A DNA stretch of 64,000 nucleotides from positions 57,377 to 121,376 of the forward strand of contig NZ_RKLT01000007.1 of the NCBI RefSeq assembly GCF_019599505.1, in the 5' to 3' direction. Positions 15,969-24,176 of the stretch are shown here, one piece after another. A program made the translations under genes and the position numbers. The notes under the pieces were generated by a model. That model did not search any database, had not been told where the DNA came from, and saw nothing but the letters and a program-made list of their open reading frames with translations. Source of the DNA: Haloarcula nitratireducens. Its GTDB lineage: Archaea; Halobacteriota; Halobacteria; Halobacteriales; Haloarculaceae. Position 1 is the first letter of the stretch; every line of letters starts with the position of its first letter.

Positions 15969-17647
15969 TGTTGTGAGTTGGTGACTGCGCTGCGCGTTGC
16001 GGCGTTGCGAGCGTCTTCGGCGCGCTCGCTCGCGGTGCTGTACGTCGTCTCGCTGACGGCGGTCTTCACGTCGGGGACGGTGACGGCGCTCATGCTGAGT
16101 TCGTCCAACCCGAGGCCGACGAGGAGTTCCGTCAGGTCGGGATCGCCGGCCATCTCGCCGCACATCCCGACCCACGCGTCCCGCGAGTGGGCCGCTTCGA
16201 CGGTTCGGTGGATGGCCCGCACCACGCCCGGATACGTCGGATCGTGGAGGTCGCCGACGCGCTCGTTCTCGCGGTCGGCGGCCATCACGTACTGCGTGAG
16301 GTCGTTGGTCCCGATGGAGAGGAAGTCCACGCGGGCGGCCAGTTCGTCGGCGACGAAGACGGCGCTGGGCGTCTCGACCATCACGCCGACTTCGGGTCGC
16401 TCGTACTCGACGCCGGCGTCGTCTAAGTCGGCCGCCGCGTCGTCCAGCGCGTCGAGCGCGCCCTCCATCTCCTCGATGGACGCGACGAGCGGGAACATGA
16501 CCGCGAGGTCGCCCTCGCCGTCGGCCGCGGCGCGCAAGAGCGCGCGGAGTTGCGTGACGAACAGGTCCGAGTCCGGGCCGAGCGAGCGGCGGATACCGCG
16601 CTCGCCGAGGAACGGGTTCTCCTCCTCGGGTAGGTCGAGGTAGGGAATGCGCTTGTCACCGCCGATGTCGAGCGTGCGGACGACGACGCGCCCCTCGGGG
16701 AACGTATCGAGCGCCTCGCGCACGGCCTCGTACTGCTCGTCCTCCGACGGCGGTGCCTCCCGGTCGAGGAAGAGGAACTCGGTCCGATACAGGCCGATGC
16801 CGTCCGCGCCGCGGTCGGCGGCCGGCCCCAGCTCCGCCGGTCGCCCGACGTTCGCCGCGACCTCGACGTGACGGTTGTCCGTCGTCTCGACCTGTTCCTC
16901 GACGACTTCGACACCGGAATCGGTCGCAGCGGCCGACCGTTCGCTCTCGTCGGGGTCGACCAGCAGCGTCCCGGTGTCGCCGTCGACGACGACGTCGGTT
17001 CCCGCCTCGATAGCGTCGAGGCCCTCGCCGACGCCGACGACGGCCGGCAGCGCCAGCGACCGGGCGAAGATGGCCGCGTGGGACGTTCGGCCGCCGGTAG
17101 CGGTCGCGAACCCGGCGACGGTGTCGGGGTCTAACTGCGCCGTGTCGCTCGGCGTCAGTCGCTCCGCGAGGACGACGCTGCCCTCGGGCAGGTCCGCGAG
17201 GTCGACGCGGTCGCCGTCGGTCAGCAGGCGGAGCAGGCGGTCCCGGACGTCCCGGAGGTCGTCCGCTCGCTCGGCCATCCGGCCGTCCATCCCCTCGAAC
17301 TGCTCGATGTGCGCGCCGAAGGCCGAATCGACGGCGTTCGGAGCCGGCGTCCCCGCCGCTATCTCCGTCTCGACGGCGTCCTCGATGGTGGGGTCCTCGA
17401 GGAACTGGATGTGGGCGTCGAAGACGGCGGCCTCCTCCTCGCCGACTCGCTCGGCGGTCGCTTCGCGCTCGGTCTCCAGTTCCGCGCGGGCCGTCGAAAC
17501 GGCGTCGGCGAAGCGGTCTCGCTCGGCCGCCTCGTCGACGGTTACGTCGGCCGCGTCGGGGAGTTCGATCTCTTGTCCGTACCAGACGACCGAACCGACG
17601 CCGGAACGGGGCGTCGCGCCGGTCCCCTGCAGTTCGCGTTCCGCCAT
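15965..17647 (-). CDS. ptsI: PTS enzyme I (PEP-protein phosphotransferase)
   Basis: Transfers phosphate from phosphoenolpyruvate to HPr. The phospho-histidine is His190 in GGRTSHAAIF, the PEP-binding barrel contains RTEFLFLDREAPPSE and SIGTNDLTQY, and the active-site cysteine is in GMCGEMAGDP near residue 500. At 560 residues it is full length. It lies 2 bp after ptsH and overlaps ptfB by 4 bp, so the genes are translationally coupled. Confidence 0.96.
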   Translation of the reverse strand: MAERELQGTGATPRSGVGSVVWYGQEIELPDAADVTVDEAAERDRFADAVSTARAELETEREATAERVGEEEAAVFDAHIQFLEDPTIEDAVETEIAAGTPAPNAVDSAFGAHIEQFEGMDGRMAERADDLRDVRDRLLRLLTDGDRVDLADLPEGSVVLAERLTPSDTAQLDPDTVAGFATATGGRTSHAAIFARSLALPAVVGVGEGLDAIEAGTDVVVDGDTGTLLVDPDESERSAAATDSGVEVVEEQVETTDNRHVEVAANVGRPAELGPAADRGADGIGLYRTEFLFLDREAPPSEDEQYEAVREALDTFPEGRVVVRTLDIGGDKRIPYLDLPEEENPFLGERGIRRSLGPDSDLFVTQLRALLRAAADGEGDLAVMFPLVASIEEMEGALDALDDAAADLDDAGVEYERPEVGVMVETPSAVFVADELAARVDFLSIGTNDLTQYVMAADRENERVGDLHDPTYPGVVRAIHRTVEAAHSRDAWVGMCGEMAGDPDLTELLVGLGLDELSMSAVTVPDVKTAVSETTYSTASERAEDARNAATRSAVTNSQQ

Positions 17648-17649
17648 GG

Positions 17650-17928
17650 TCAGGTTGCCGCTTCCTCCTCGGGCGTGGTCAGTATCCGTTCGAGCTCGTC
17701 CAGCGCGGCCTCGGCGTCCTCGCCGTCGGCGACGAGATGGACCTCGTCACCGTGGTCGATGCCGAGGCTCGTGACGGCGATCATGCTGTTGGCCTGGACG
17801 GGGTCCTCGCCCGGGCGGCCGATCGATATCTCGGCTTCGTGGTCGTTGACGGCCTCGACGAACTTCGACGCGGGGCGGGCGTGCAGTCCCGCTTCCGGAA
17901 CGAGCGTGACGGTGCGTTCGAGGCTCAT
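17650..17928 (-). CDS. ptsH: PTS phosphocarrier HPr
   Basis: The 92-residue phosphocarrier between enzyme I and EIIA. His16 in GLHARPASKF is the phosphorylation site. The following ANSMIAVTSLGIDHGDEV is the usual HPr helix-and-loop; a serine is present near the bacterial regulatory-serine position but no HPr kinase is in the window. Its start overlaps the ptfA stop by 4 bp. Confidence 0.95.
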   Translation of the reverse strand: MSLERTVTLVPEAGLHARPASKFVEAVNDHEAEISIGRPGEDPVQANSMIAVTSLGIDHGDEVHLVADGEDAEAALDELERILTTPEEEAAT

Positions 17929-18401
17929 GCGATGGCCTCCCGGAGCGTCTCCTGCACCGCTCGCTCGTCGTCGGCCTCGTGGAGCCGCTCGCGGACCTCG
18001 TCGTGCATCAGGGCGCGCGAGAGCGAACTGAGGATGTTCAGATGCTCCTCGCCGCCCGACTCGGGGACGAGGATCATGAAGATCAGCGTCGCGGGCTCGT
18101 CGTCCATCGACCCGAAGTCGATTCCCTCCTCGGAGCGGACGAACGCGAGCGACGGGCGCGAGACGGCGTCGGTCTTCGCGTGCGGGATGCCGATGCCCAT
18201 GCCGACCCCGGTGGTCGTCTCCGCCTCGCGGGCCAACAGCGCGTCGAGGGCCTCCTGTCGGTCCTCGACGCGGCCGGCGTCCACCAGCAGGTCGAGCAGG
18301 TGTTCGATGCAGGCGTCCTTCTCTGCGGGCGGTTCGGACAGCGAGATGTGACTCGCCGGGATCAACTCGTCGATATCGGTCTGGCTGATTGCGTCTGACA
18401 T
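17925..18401 (-). CDS. ptfA: PTS fructose-type EIIA component
   Basis: A 158-residue EIIA of the fructose/mannitol class. His74 in GIGIPHAKTDAV accepts phosphate from HPr. The later FMILVPESGGEEHLNILSSL matches the family's second conserved segment. It is a stand-alone protein here, whereas many bacteria fuse EIIA to EIIB or HPr. It lies 28 bp after ptfC. Confidence 0.94.
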   Translation of the reverse strand: MSDAISQTDIDELIPASHISLSEPPAEKDACIEHLLDLLVDAGRVEDRQEALDALLAREAETTTGVGMGIGIPHAKTDAVSRPSLAFVRSEEGIDFGSMDDEPATLIFMILVPESGGEEHLNILSSLSRALMHDEVRERLHEADDERAVQETLREAIA

Positions 18402-18429
18402 TGGTGTGATGGTGTGGGTCGACAGCGGT

Positions 18430-19566
18430 TCAGTTGTTGGTCGGCTGCGTGCTCTGCGAGTTCGTCTCGGCGTTGATGCGCTCCTCGAAGTCGGGTTTGA
18501 TGAGGGTGGCGACGGCCGCCGTGACCAGCGTCCCGACCAGCAGCGAGGCGAGGAACAGCAGCGGCTTGTTCGACAGCAGGACGACGAAGACGCCGCCGTG
18601 GGGCGCGGGCATCGTCACGCCCAGCGCCATCGCCATCGCTCCGGCGATAGCGCTTCCGGAGACGACCGAGGGGATGACGCGGAGCGGGTCGGCCGCGCCG
18701 TAGGGAATCGCGCCCTCGGTGATGAAGGCGAGTCCGAGCGGGATCCCGCTCTTGGCGTTCTCGTACATCTCGGCCTCGTACTTGTGCGGGGCGATGAAGT
18801 TCGAGAGGGCCATCCCGATGGGCGGAACCATCCCGCCGATCATGACGGCGGCCATCGGTGCGTAGATGCCCTCGGTGATGAGACCGGTCGCGAAGACGTA
18901 GGCGACCTTGTTGATGGGGCCGCCCATGTCCGCGGCCATCATCCCGCCGAGGACGAGGCCGACGACGACGGCCTGCCCGCCCTGCATGGTCTCGAGGAAC
19001 GTCGTGAGGCTCTGGTTCGCGATGGCGACCGGGACGCCCAGCACGAACAGCAGGAGCGGCGCGGCGACGGCCATCGTCGCCACCGGGATGATGAGCACCG
19101 GCATCATCGGCTGGATGACGCCCGGCACGTCGCGGTTCTTGAACCAGCGGGCGACGTAGCCGGCCACGAGGCCGGCGACGATCGCGCCGAGGTAGCCGGC
19201 TCCCGAGCTCCCGCCCGAGAGGCCGACGACGAGGGCCGCCTGCTCGACGACGCTCCCCTGCTGGAGCAGGTACGCCAGCAGGAAGCCCGGTGCCAGTCCG
19301 GGGCGGTCGGCTATCGCGTAGGCGATGTAGCCCCCGAGGATGGGCACCATGATGGTCAGGCCGGCGACGCCTATCTGGGCTAGGAACCAGCCGGCGGAGC
19401 CGGTGTTTTCGAAGACGGTCTGCGTATCCCCCACCGCGTACGCGATGGCGAGGAAGATACCCCCGATGGTGACGAAGGGTATCATGAACGATACGCCGGT
19501 CATCAGATCCTCCTTGACGGAGGTCAGATACGCGCGGAGTGTGTCCGCGGTGTCGTTACTTGACAT
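18430..19566 (-). CDS. ptfC: PTS fructose-type EIIC permease
   Basis: The membrane permease of the fructose PTS, 378 residues with about nine or ten hydrophobic segments. KEDLMTGVSFMIPFVTIGG, GYIAYAIADRPGLAPGF and ITEGAIPYGAADPLRVIPS are the conserved EIIC motifs; the last contains the substrate-site GAIP. It is the first gene of the operon ptfC-ptfA-ptsH-ptsI-ptfB. The ATG at 19566 has a TATA-like ttatctaag (complement) about 35 bp upstream. Unlike the Haloferax fructose operon as I recall it, no 1-phosphofructokinase, aldolase or GlpR gene is adjacent, so these must lie elsewhere. Confidence 0.95.
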   Translation of the reverse strand: MSSNDTADTLRAYLTSVKEDLMTGVSFMIPFVTIGGIFLAIAYAVGDTQTVFENTGSAGWFLAQIGVAGLTIMVPILGGYIAYAIADRPGLAPGFLLAYLLQQGSVVEQAALVVGLSGGSSGAGYLGAIVAGLVAGYVARWFKNRDVPGVIQPMMPVLIIPVATMAVAAPLLLFVLGVPVAIANQSLTTFLETMQGGQAVVVGLVLGGMMAADMGGPINKVAYVFATGLITEGIYAPMAAVMIGGMVPPIGMALSNFIAPHKYEAEMYENAKSGIPLGLAFITEGAIPYGAADPLRVIPSVVSGSAIAGAMAMALGVTMPAPHGGVFVVLLSNKPLLFLASLLVGTLVTAAVATLIKPDFEERINAETNSQSTQPTNN

Positions 19567-19809
19567 TGTGAGCGACGTCCGTGACTCGTCCATTGTCTTA
19601 GATAAAGGTACACGTTTATGAGTGGATGAGTTCGGAACTGCTCGAAACTCTGGGCAGAGGTGATTGTTTTCGACTGAGATGAGGAGTGGTCCCGAAAAGA
19701 CAAACAGACATATGGCTGTTATTCTGTTCTTCTTAGAGCGACGAATTATCTCCCGGCCGGCCCGATGCGCGTCCCAGCACTTATGCGAGTCACCGACGGA
19801 CGACCTGCT

Positions 19810-21774
19810 ATGGATTCGGCCGCGGCCACCGACGACCGGGTCATCTTCGCCGTCGAGGACATCGGCGGCATCGACTCGACGACGGTCGAGCTAGCCCCGG
19901 GCGTGACGGTGCTCGCCGGTCGCAACGCGACCAACCGGACGTCGTTCCTGCAGGCTATCGTGGCCGCCCACGGAAGCGACTGGACGAGCGTGAAAGGCGA
20001 CGCGGACCGCGGCCGCGTCGAACTCGAACTCGGCGGGGAGACGTACGCGCGGACGGTCTCCAGGACCGACGACGGTATCGTCGGGTCCGGGTCGGGACTC
20101 CTCGCCGACCCGACGCTGGCGAACCTGTTCGCGTTCCTGCTCGAAGACAACGAGGCCCGCCGCGCCGTCGTCCGCGGCGACGACCTCCGGGACGTCATCA
20201 TGCGCCCGGTCGACGTGGCGACGCTCCGTCGGGAGATACGCGACGCCGAACAGCGCAAGGAGGCCATCGACGACGACCTCGACCGCATCGAGTCGCTCAA
20301 GCGAGAGCTACCGGAACTCGAAGGGCGACGAAGCGAACTGCAGACCGAGATCGAGGACGTCCGGAGCGACCTCCGGTCCGTCGAAGAGCGGATAGACGAG
20401 CGGGACTTAGACGTCGACGTCACGCGACAGAGCCGGGACGAACTCGAAGCGACGCTGGACGAGTTGCAGGCGACCCGGTCCGAACGCCGGCGCGTCCGGG
20501 AGGACGTCCAATCCGAACAGGAGAGCATCGCGGCGCTGCGCGAAGAGCGCGGGCGGCTCGCGGCCGAGCGCGCCGGGCTCACCGACGCCCCCGAAGAACG
20601 CCTCGACGACCTCGAATCGGAGATCAGGCGTCGTCGCGAACGCAAGCGCGAGCTCTCGCAGTACACGACGCGCCTGCAGAACGTCATCGGATTCAACGAG
20701 GAGCTGCTCGCGGGCGAACACACGCAGATCACCGACGCCATCGAGCGGAAACCCGAGAGCGTCGGCGACATCACCGACCAGCTGTACCAGGGGTCGAAGA
20801 CGACCTGCTGGACCTGCGGGTCGCAGGTGAAACGCGAGCGCATCGAATCGACGCTCTCGAGCATGCGTGAACACCGACAGGAGACCCTCGCCGACGTGGA
20901 CGCAATCGAGGACGAACTCGACGACCTGACCGACAGGCGCGACGACATCGAGGAGACGCTGGAACGGCGGCGGGAACTGGCCGCGACCATCGACGACGTG
21001 GACGAAGAGATCGAGCGCCGCCAGTCCGCGGTGGCGGACCTCCGCGAACGCCGCGACAACCTCTCCTCGCGCATCTCCGAGCTCGAAGAGGAGGTGGCCG
21101 AACTGCGCTCCGACGAGTTCGACGAGGTGCTCGAACTCCACAGCGAGGCGAACGAACTGGAGTTCGAACTCGACGCCCTCGAATCGGAGTACGACGACGT
21201 GAACGAGGAGATAGAGGAGATGGAGGCCGAGATCCGACGCGACGACGCGCTGCTCGCTCGGCGCGAGGACATCGTCGAGGAACTCATCGACCTGCGGACC
21301 CGCATCGACACGCTGGAGGCCGAGGCGACCGAGCAGTTCAACGAGCGGATGGCGGACCTCTTGGAACTGCTCGATTACGACAACGTCGAACGCATCTGGC
21401 TCGAACGGGTAGACGCGCCGAGTGGGACCGTCGAGACCGTCGAAGCCGACGACGTAATCGAGGGCTCGTCCTTCGAGTTACACGTCGTCCGAAGTTCGGA
21501 GGGCGGGACGGTGTACGAAGATACGGTCGCCCACCTCAGCGAGAGCGAGCGCGAGGTGACGGGGCTGGTGTTCGCGCTCGCCGGCTATCTCGTCCACGAC
21601 GTCCACGAGACGGTTCCGTTCATGCTGCTGGACTCGCTCGAAGCCATCGACGCCGAACGCATCGCGTCGCTCGTGGAGTACTTCGCGGAGTACCCGACGT
21701 ATCTCGTGGTCGCGCTGCTACCGGAGGACGCGCAGGCGCTCTCCGAGGAGTACCCTCGGGTCACGGATATCTGA
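19810..21774 (+). CDS. Archaea-specific SMC/Rad50-like coiled-coil ATPase (Sph3-like)
   Basis: A 654-residue SMC/Rad50-type protein. The N-terminal P-loop is deviant: GRNATNRTS (37-45) has Arg where the Walker lysine is expected, as I recall for the haloarchaeal archaea-specific SMC-related family. A long coiled coil (about 140-500) is interrupted by CWTCGSQ near 332-338, a CxxC like a zinc hook. The C-terminal half holds the ABC-type signature region HLSESEREVTGLVFALAG and FMLLDSLEAIDA as Walker B. It faces rdfA, as in Haloferax where this pair is linked to cell shape. Starts at 19783 or 19765 are possible; 19810 has a TATA-like cttatg 27 bp upstream. Confidence 0.85.
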   Translation: MDSAAATDDRVIFAVEDIGGIDSTTVELAPGVTVLAGRNATNRTSFLQAIVAAHGSDWTSVKGDADRGRVELELGGETYARTVSRTDDGIVGSGSGLLADPTLANLFAFLLEDNEARRAVVRGDDLRDVIMRPVDVATLRREIRDAEQRKEAIDDDLDRIESLKRELPELEGRRSELQTEIEDVRSDLRSVEERIDERDLDVDVTRQSRDELEATLDELQATRSERRRVREDVQSEQESIAALREERGRLAAERAGLTDAPEERLDDLESEIRRRRERKRELSQYTTRLQNVIGFNEELLAGEHTQITDAIERKPESVGDITDQLYQGSKTTCWTCGSQVKRERIESTLSSMREHRQETLADVDAIEDELDDLTDRRDDIEETLERRRELAATIDDVDEEIERRQSAVADLRERRDNLSSRISELEEEVAELRSDEFDEVLELHSEANELEFELDALESEYDDVNEEIEEMEAEIRRDDALLARREDIVEELIDLRTRIDTLEAEATEQFNERMADLLELLDYDNVERIWLERVDAPSGTVETVEADDVIEGSSFELHVVRSSEGGTVYEDTVAHLSESEREVTGLVFALAGYLVHDVHETVPFMLLDSLEAIDAERIASLVEYFAEYPTYLVVALLPEDAQALSEEYPRVTDI

Positions 21775-21785
21775 GGCACCGTTCG

Positions 21786-22391
21786 CTACTCGCAGTCACA
21801 GCCGCCCTCGGCCAGCAGCTCGCCGATCCCGAACTGGCCGCCGCAGTCCCGACAGAGGACCTCGACGCCGACGAACACCCGATAGTCGCCGATCGAGAGC
21901 GTTCCCGCGTTTCGCAGGCGGTCGACGGTATCGCGGACGACGGTTTCGACCCGGGCCTGGAGCCGGTCGATGCTGTCGCGCTCGCGCTCGACCTGCTCGC
22001 CCTCGTTCGACTGTTCGTACGTCACGCCCCGGACTTCCGTGAGGTAGTGACGGACCGCCTGATACGTGACGAAGTCCTCCGCTAACCCGTCCACGTCGAT
22101 ACCGTTGCGTTCGAGTCGATTCCGCGCCTCGACTCGCTGTCCCGCGCTCACGTCGTCGTCGGTCAGCAACCGGTAGAAGTTCTCCGGCTCGCCGTCGATG
22201 ACGCTCATCTCGCTGTCCCTGAGCGCGCCCATCAGGAGCGCCTGATTGAATCGGTCGGCCAACTCGCGGAGGCTCCGGCGCTCGCGGCCCTCGCCGAGCC
22301 ACGCGGCTTCGAGGTCGGCTCCGACACTGTCGAGGTCGTAGGTCTCGACGAGCCGTTCGACTTTCGACCGTCTGCGTCCGTCGCCGCCCAT
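21786..22391 (-). CDS. rdfA: Rod-determining factor RdfA family protein
   Basis: A 201-residue protein matching, from memory, the RdfA family (rod-determining factor of Haloferax volcanii). Hallmarks are KVERLVETYDLDSVGADLE, SLRELADRFNQALL, FYRLLTDDDVSAGQRVEARNRLE split here, and a C-terminal zinc-knuckle-like CRDCGGQFGIGEL...CDCE. It is mainly helical and cytoplasmic. The gene converges on the SMC-like gene with an 11-bp gap. The ATG at 22391 gives a compact start (MGGDGRRRSKVERL); longer forms are possible. Confidence 0.8.
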   Translation of the reverse strand: MGGDGRRRSKVERLVETYDLDSVGADLEAAWLGEGRERRSLRELADRFNQALLMGALRDSEMSVIDGEPENFYRLLTDDDVSAGQRVEARNRLERNGIDVDGLAEDFVTYQAVRHYLTEVRGVTYEQSNEGEQVERERDSIDRLQARVETVVRDTVDRLRNAGTLSIGDYRVFVGVEVLCRDCGGQFGIGELLAEGGCDCE

Positions 22392-22653
22392 TGTGCGCTC
22401 GTCGGTTCCGCGGAGTAAATCAGTTGTGCCGGCCGGCGGGTCACGATTCCATTCCATCGGCCGGCGCGACCGACCGGGGCCGTTCACGTCTCGCCGTCGA
22501 TCCCGTGAGTCGGTCGTGGCCGCCTGGCGTCATCCAATCCGAGCGCGAATCGAACTGAAACCTCTCTCGACGGTTCTCCTCCGCAGGCGTTCGCGTTTAT
22601 TTTCGATGATAATAGTCAAAAGCATTTTGTGCGTTTAAACAGCATACGTAGTC

Positions 22654-22738
22654 GCGGACGCCTTGATATCTCATGCGTGTCCGCCCATCGTTCCGGGGCA
22701 GCCCACCCCGATCGCGCCGGGGGTTCTTGCCCGGCGCG
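22654..22738. other. Three consecutive hairpins; terminator or candidate ncRNA
   Basis: Inverted repeats follow one another: GCGGAC/GTCCGC (22654-22684), CGGGG/CCCCG (22694-22710) and the perfect 9-bp CGCGCCGGG/CCCGGCGCG with an 8-nt loop (22713-22738). On the minus strand they begin 30 bp after the stop of the cyclotransferase-like gene, so they may end its transcript. On the plus strand they follow an AT-rich stretch (22597-22640), so a small RNA is the alternative. No protein is encoded in this 376-bp gap. Confidence 0.4.
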
Positions 22739-22767
22739 TTTCGCGGCCCGTGAGAGATCGGTAGCGC

Positions 22768-23166
22768 TCACTCTCGCCTGACGACGACGCGCTCGTCTCG
22801 GCAGTAGCGCCGGACTCGCTCCTCGAAGGTGCCGTCGCCCGGCCACTCGACGGGCGCGTCGAGCGGGGCGGGGTCTCCTAGATAGCACTCGACGGTGTCT
22901 CCCGCCTCGTCCGTCTCGTCCGTCTCGATCGGGAGCGTACAGCGGACGTACAGGTTCGAATCGACGCCCTCGTACCGGTCGAGCGCATCTCGATCGGAGG
23001 TACGTAGCAGTCGGCCGCTGGTCGACCCGCCCGGGGCGAGCGTCGGATACTGACCATCGACGCGGTGCAGTCCCGCGACCGTGGCCGGGCCGCGATACTC
23101 GAACTCGCCGAGTACCGCGGCGGCGGTCTCCGCCTGCACGAGCGTCCCGTAGACGAACACGTCCAT
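22768..23166 (-). CDS. Gamma-glutamylcyclotransferase (AIG2/GGACT)-like protein
   Basis: A 132-residue protein of the gamma-glutamylcyclotransferase-like fold. The substrate loop is VYGTL (5-9) and the expected catalytic glutamate lies in DRYEGVD near residue 82. Such enzymes release 5-oxoproline from gamma-glutamyl amino acids or amines; gamma-glutamylcysteine is the main haloarchaeal thiol, so that is a reasonable but untested substrate. The next gene upstream is divergent. Confidence 0.8.
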   Translation of the reverse strand: MDVFVYGTLVQAETAAAVLGEFEYRGPATVAGLHRVDGQYPTLAPGGSTSGRLLRTSDRDALDRYEGVDSNLYVRCTLPIETDETDEAGDTVECYLGDPAPLDAPVEWPGDGTFEERVRRYCRDERVVVRRE

Positions 23167-23286
23167 GTCCTCACTATCGGGTGGAACTTTGAATACGCCG
23201 CGGTCCCGTCCCCGCGTCTGCGCTCCCCCGCTCGCCGCACTGCTCGCGGGCAGAAGCGTGTTACGACACCGCCTCCAACCGCTCGT

Positions 23287-23904
23287 ATGGTCGACGCGAC
23301 TGCCGCGGCGCTGGATCTCCTGCGCCTCTACGGCCCGCTGGCGCTGTGTCTGTTCACCTTCCTGGAGACGTCGATGCTCTTCCCGTTTCTCCCGAGCGAA
23401 GTCGTCGTCCCCGCGGCCGCCGCGTTGCTGGTGACCGGCCCGACGTCGCTGCTCGTCTTCGTGCTGGCGGCCACCGTCGGCGGTACGGTCGGCGCGTTCC
23501 TCCCGTTCTACGTCTGTTACAGCCCCAGAATCGGCGCGCGCGACTGGCTACGCGGGCCGATCAGCGTCTCGGACGAGCGGATCGCCCGGGGGAAGACGTG
23601 GTTCCGAAGGTGGGGGGAGTCGTCGGTGCTCTGGGGGCGGTTTCTCCCCGTCCTCCGGTCCGTCATCTCCATCCCGGCCGGGTTCGCCGAGATGAATCCG
23701 GTGCGCTTCGGTGTCTTCACCGCCATCGGCACGACCGGTTTCTACGCCGCCACGGGGGTGCTCGTCTACTACGGTCGTCGGGAATCGGTCTTCGAAGCGG
23801 CGTTCGCTGCGGCCGTCGACCGGCCGGGGCTGACGGCGCTCGTAGCGCTCGTGCTTCTCGGGTTCGTCGTCGCCTTCGGTCGACGCTCCGCGCGCTCGGG
23901 ATAA
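23287..23904 (+). CDS. DedA-family membrane protein
   Basis: A 205-residue membrane protein with about five hydrophobic segments. FLETSMLFPFLPSEVVVPAAA and GRFLPVLRSVISIPAGFAEMN are the two DedA/VTT-domain hallmarks, including the re-entrant FLPSE and the GRF-P-R motif. DedA proteins act in membrane homeostasis and lipid scrambling or flipping. The ATG at 23287 was chosen because the 74 residues upstream overlap the divergent gene's promoter. Confidence 0.88.
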   Translation: MVDATAAALDLLRLYGPLALCLFTFLETSMLFPFLPSEVVVPAAAALLVTGPTSLLVFVLAATVGGTVGAFLPFYVCYSPRIGARDWLRGPISVSDERIARGKTWFRRWGESSVLWGRFLPVLRSVISIPAGFAEMNPVRFGVFTAIGTTGFYAATGVLVYYGRRESVFEAAFAAAVDRPGLTALVALVLLGFVVAFGRRSARSG

Positions 23905-24176
23905 TATCTGCGCGGGCGAGACGGAATAATTCGCGCATCTGCCCACAAAAACCGCGGCTTGCGAGGCGAATACTTGGTGGGCGTTCGGGGATCGGGACTT
24001 CGGCCTCTCGAACGGGGATTCGGCACCGTCCCGTGGCTGTTCGCCTTTATTACGCCGGATTTGGGGTCGGTCAGACCGCGCATAGGCAGGCAGTAGCTCG
24101 ATAGAACTATCGGTCGATTATCCGACGTGTTCAACGAAGCAATCTCCGGCTTGGTACGCCGTCGGGAGGGATATCG

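Noticed and set aside
22950..22970. T-loop-like gttcgaatc as a tRNA sign
   Set aside because: It lies inside the cyclotransferase-like coding sequence with no tRNA fold around it; the same holds for a similar string near 54385.
24099..24112. Palindrome CGATAG-aa-CTATCG upstream of the first sulfatase-type gene
   Set aside because: Short, single occurrence and poorly placed relative to the start codon; chance is likely.
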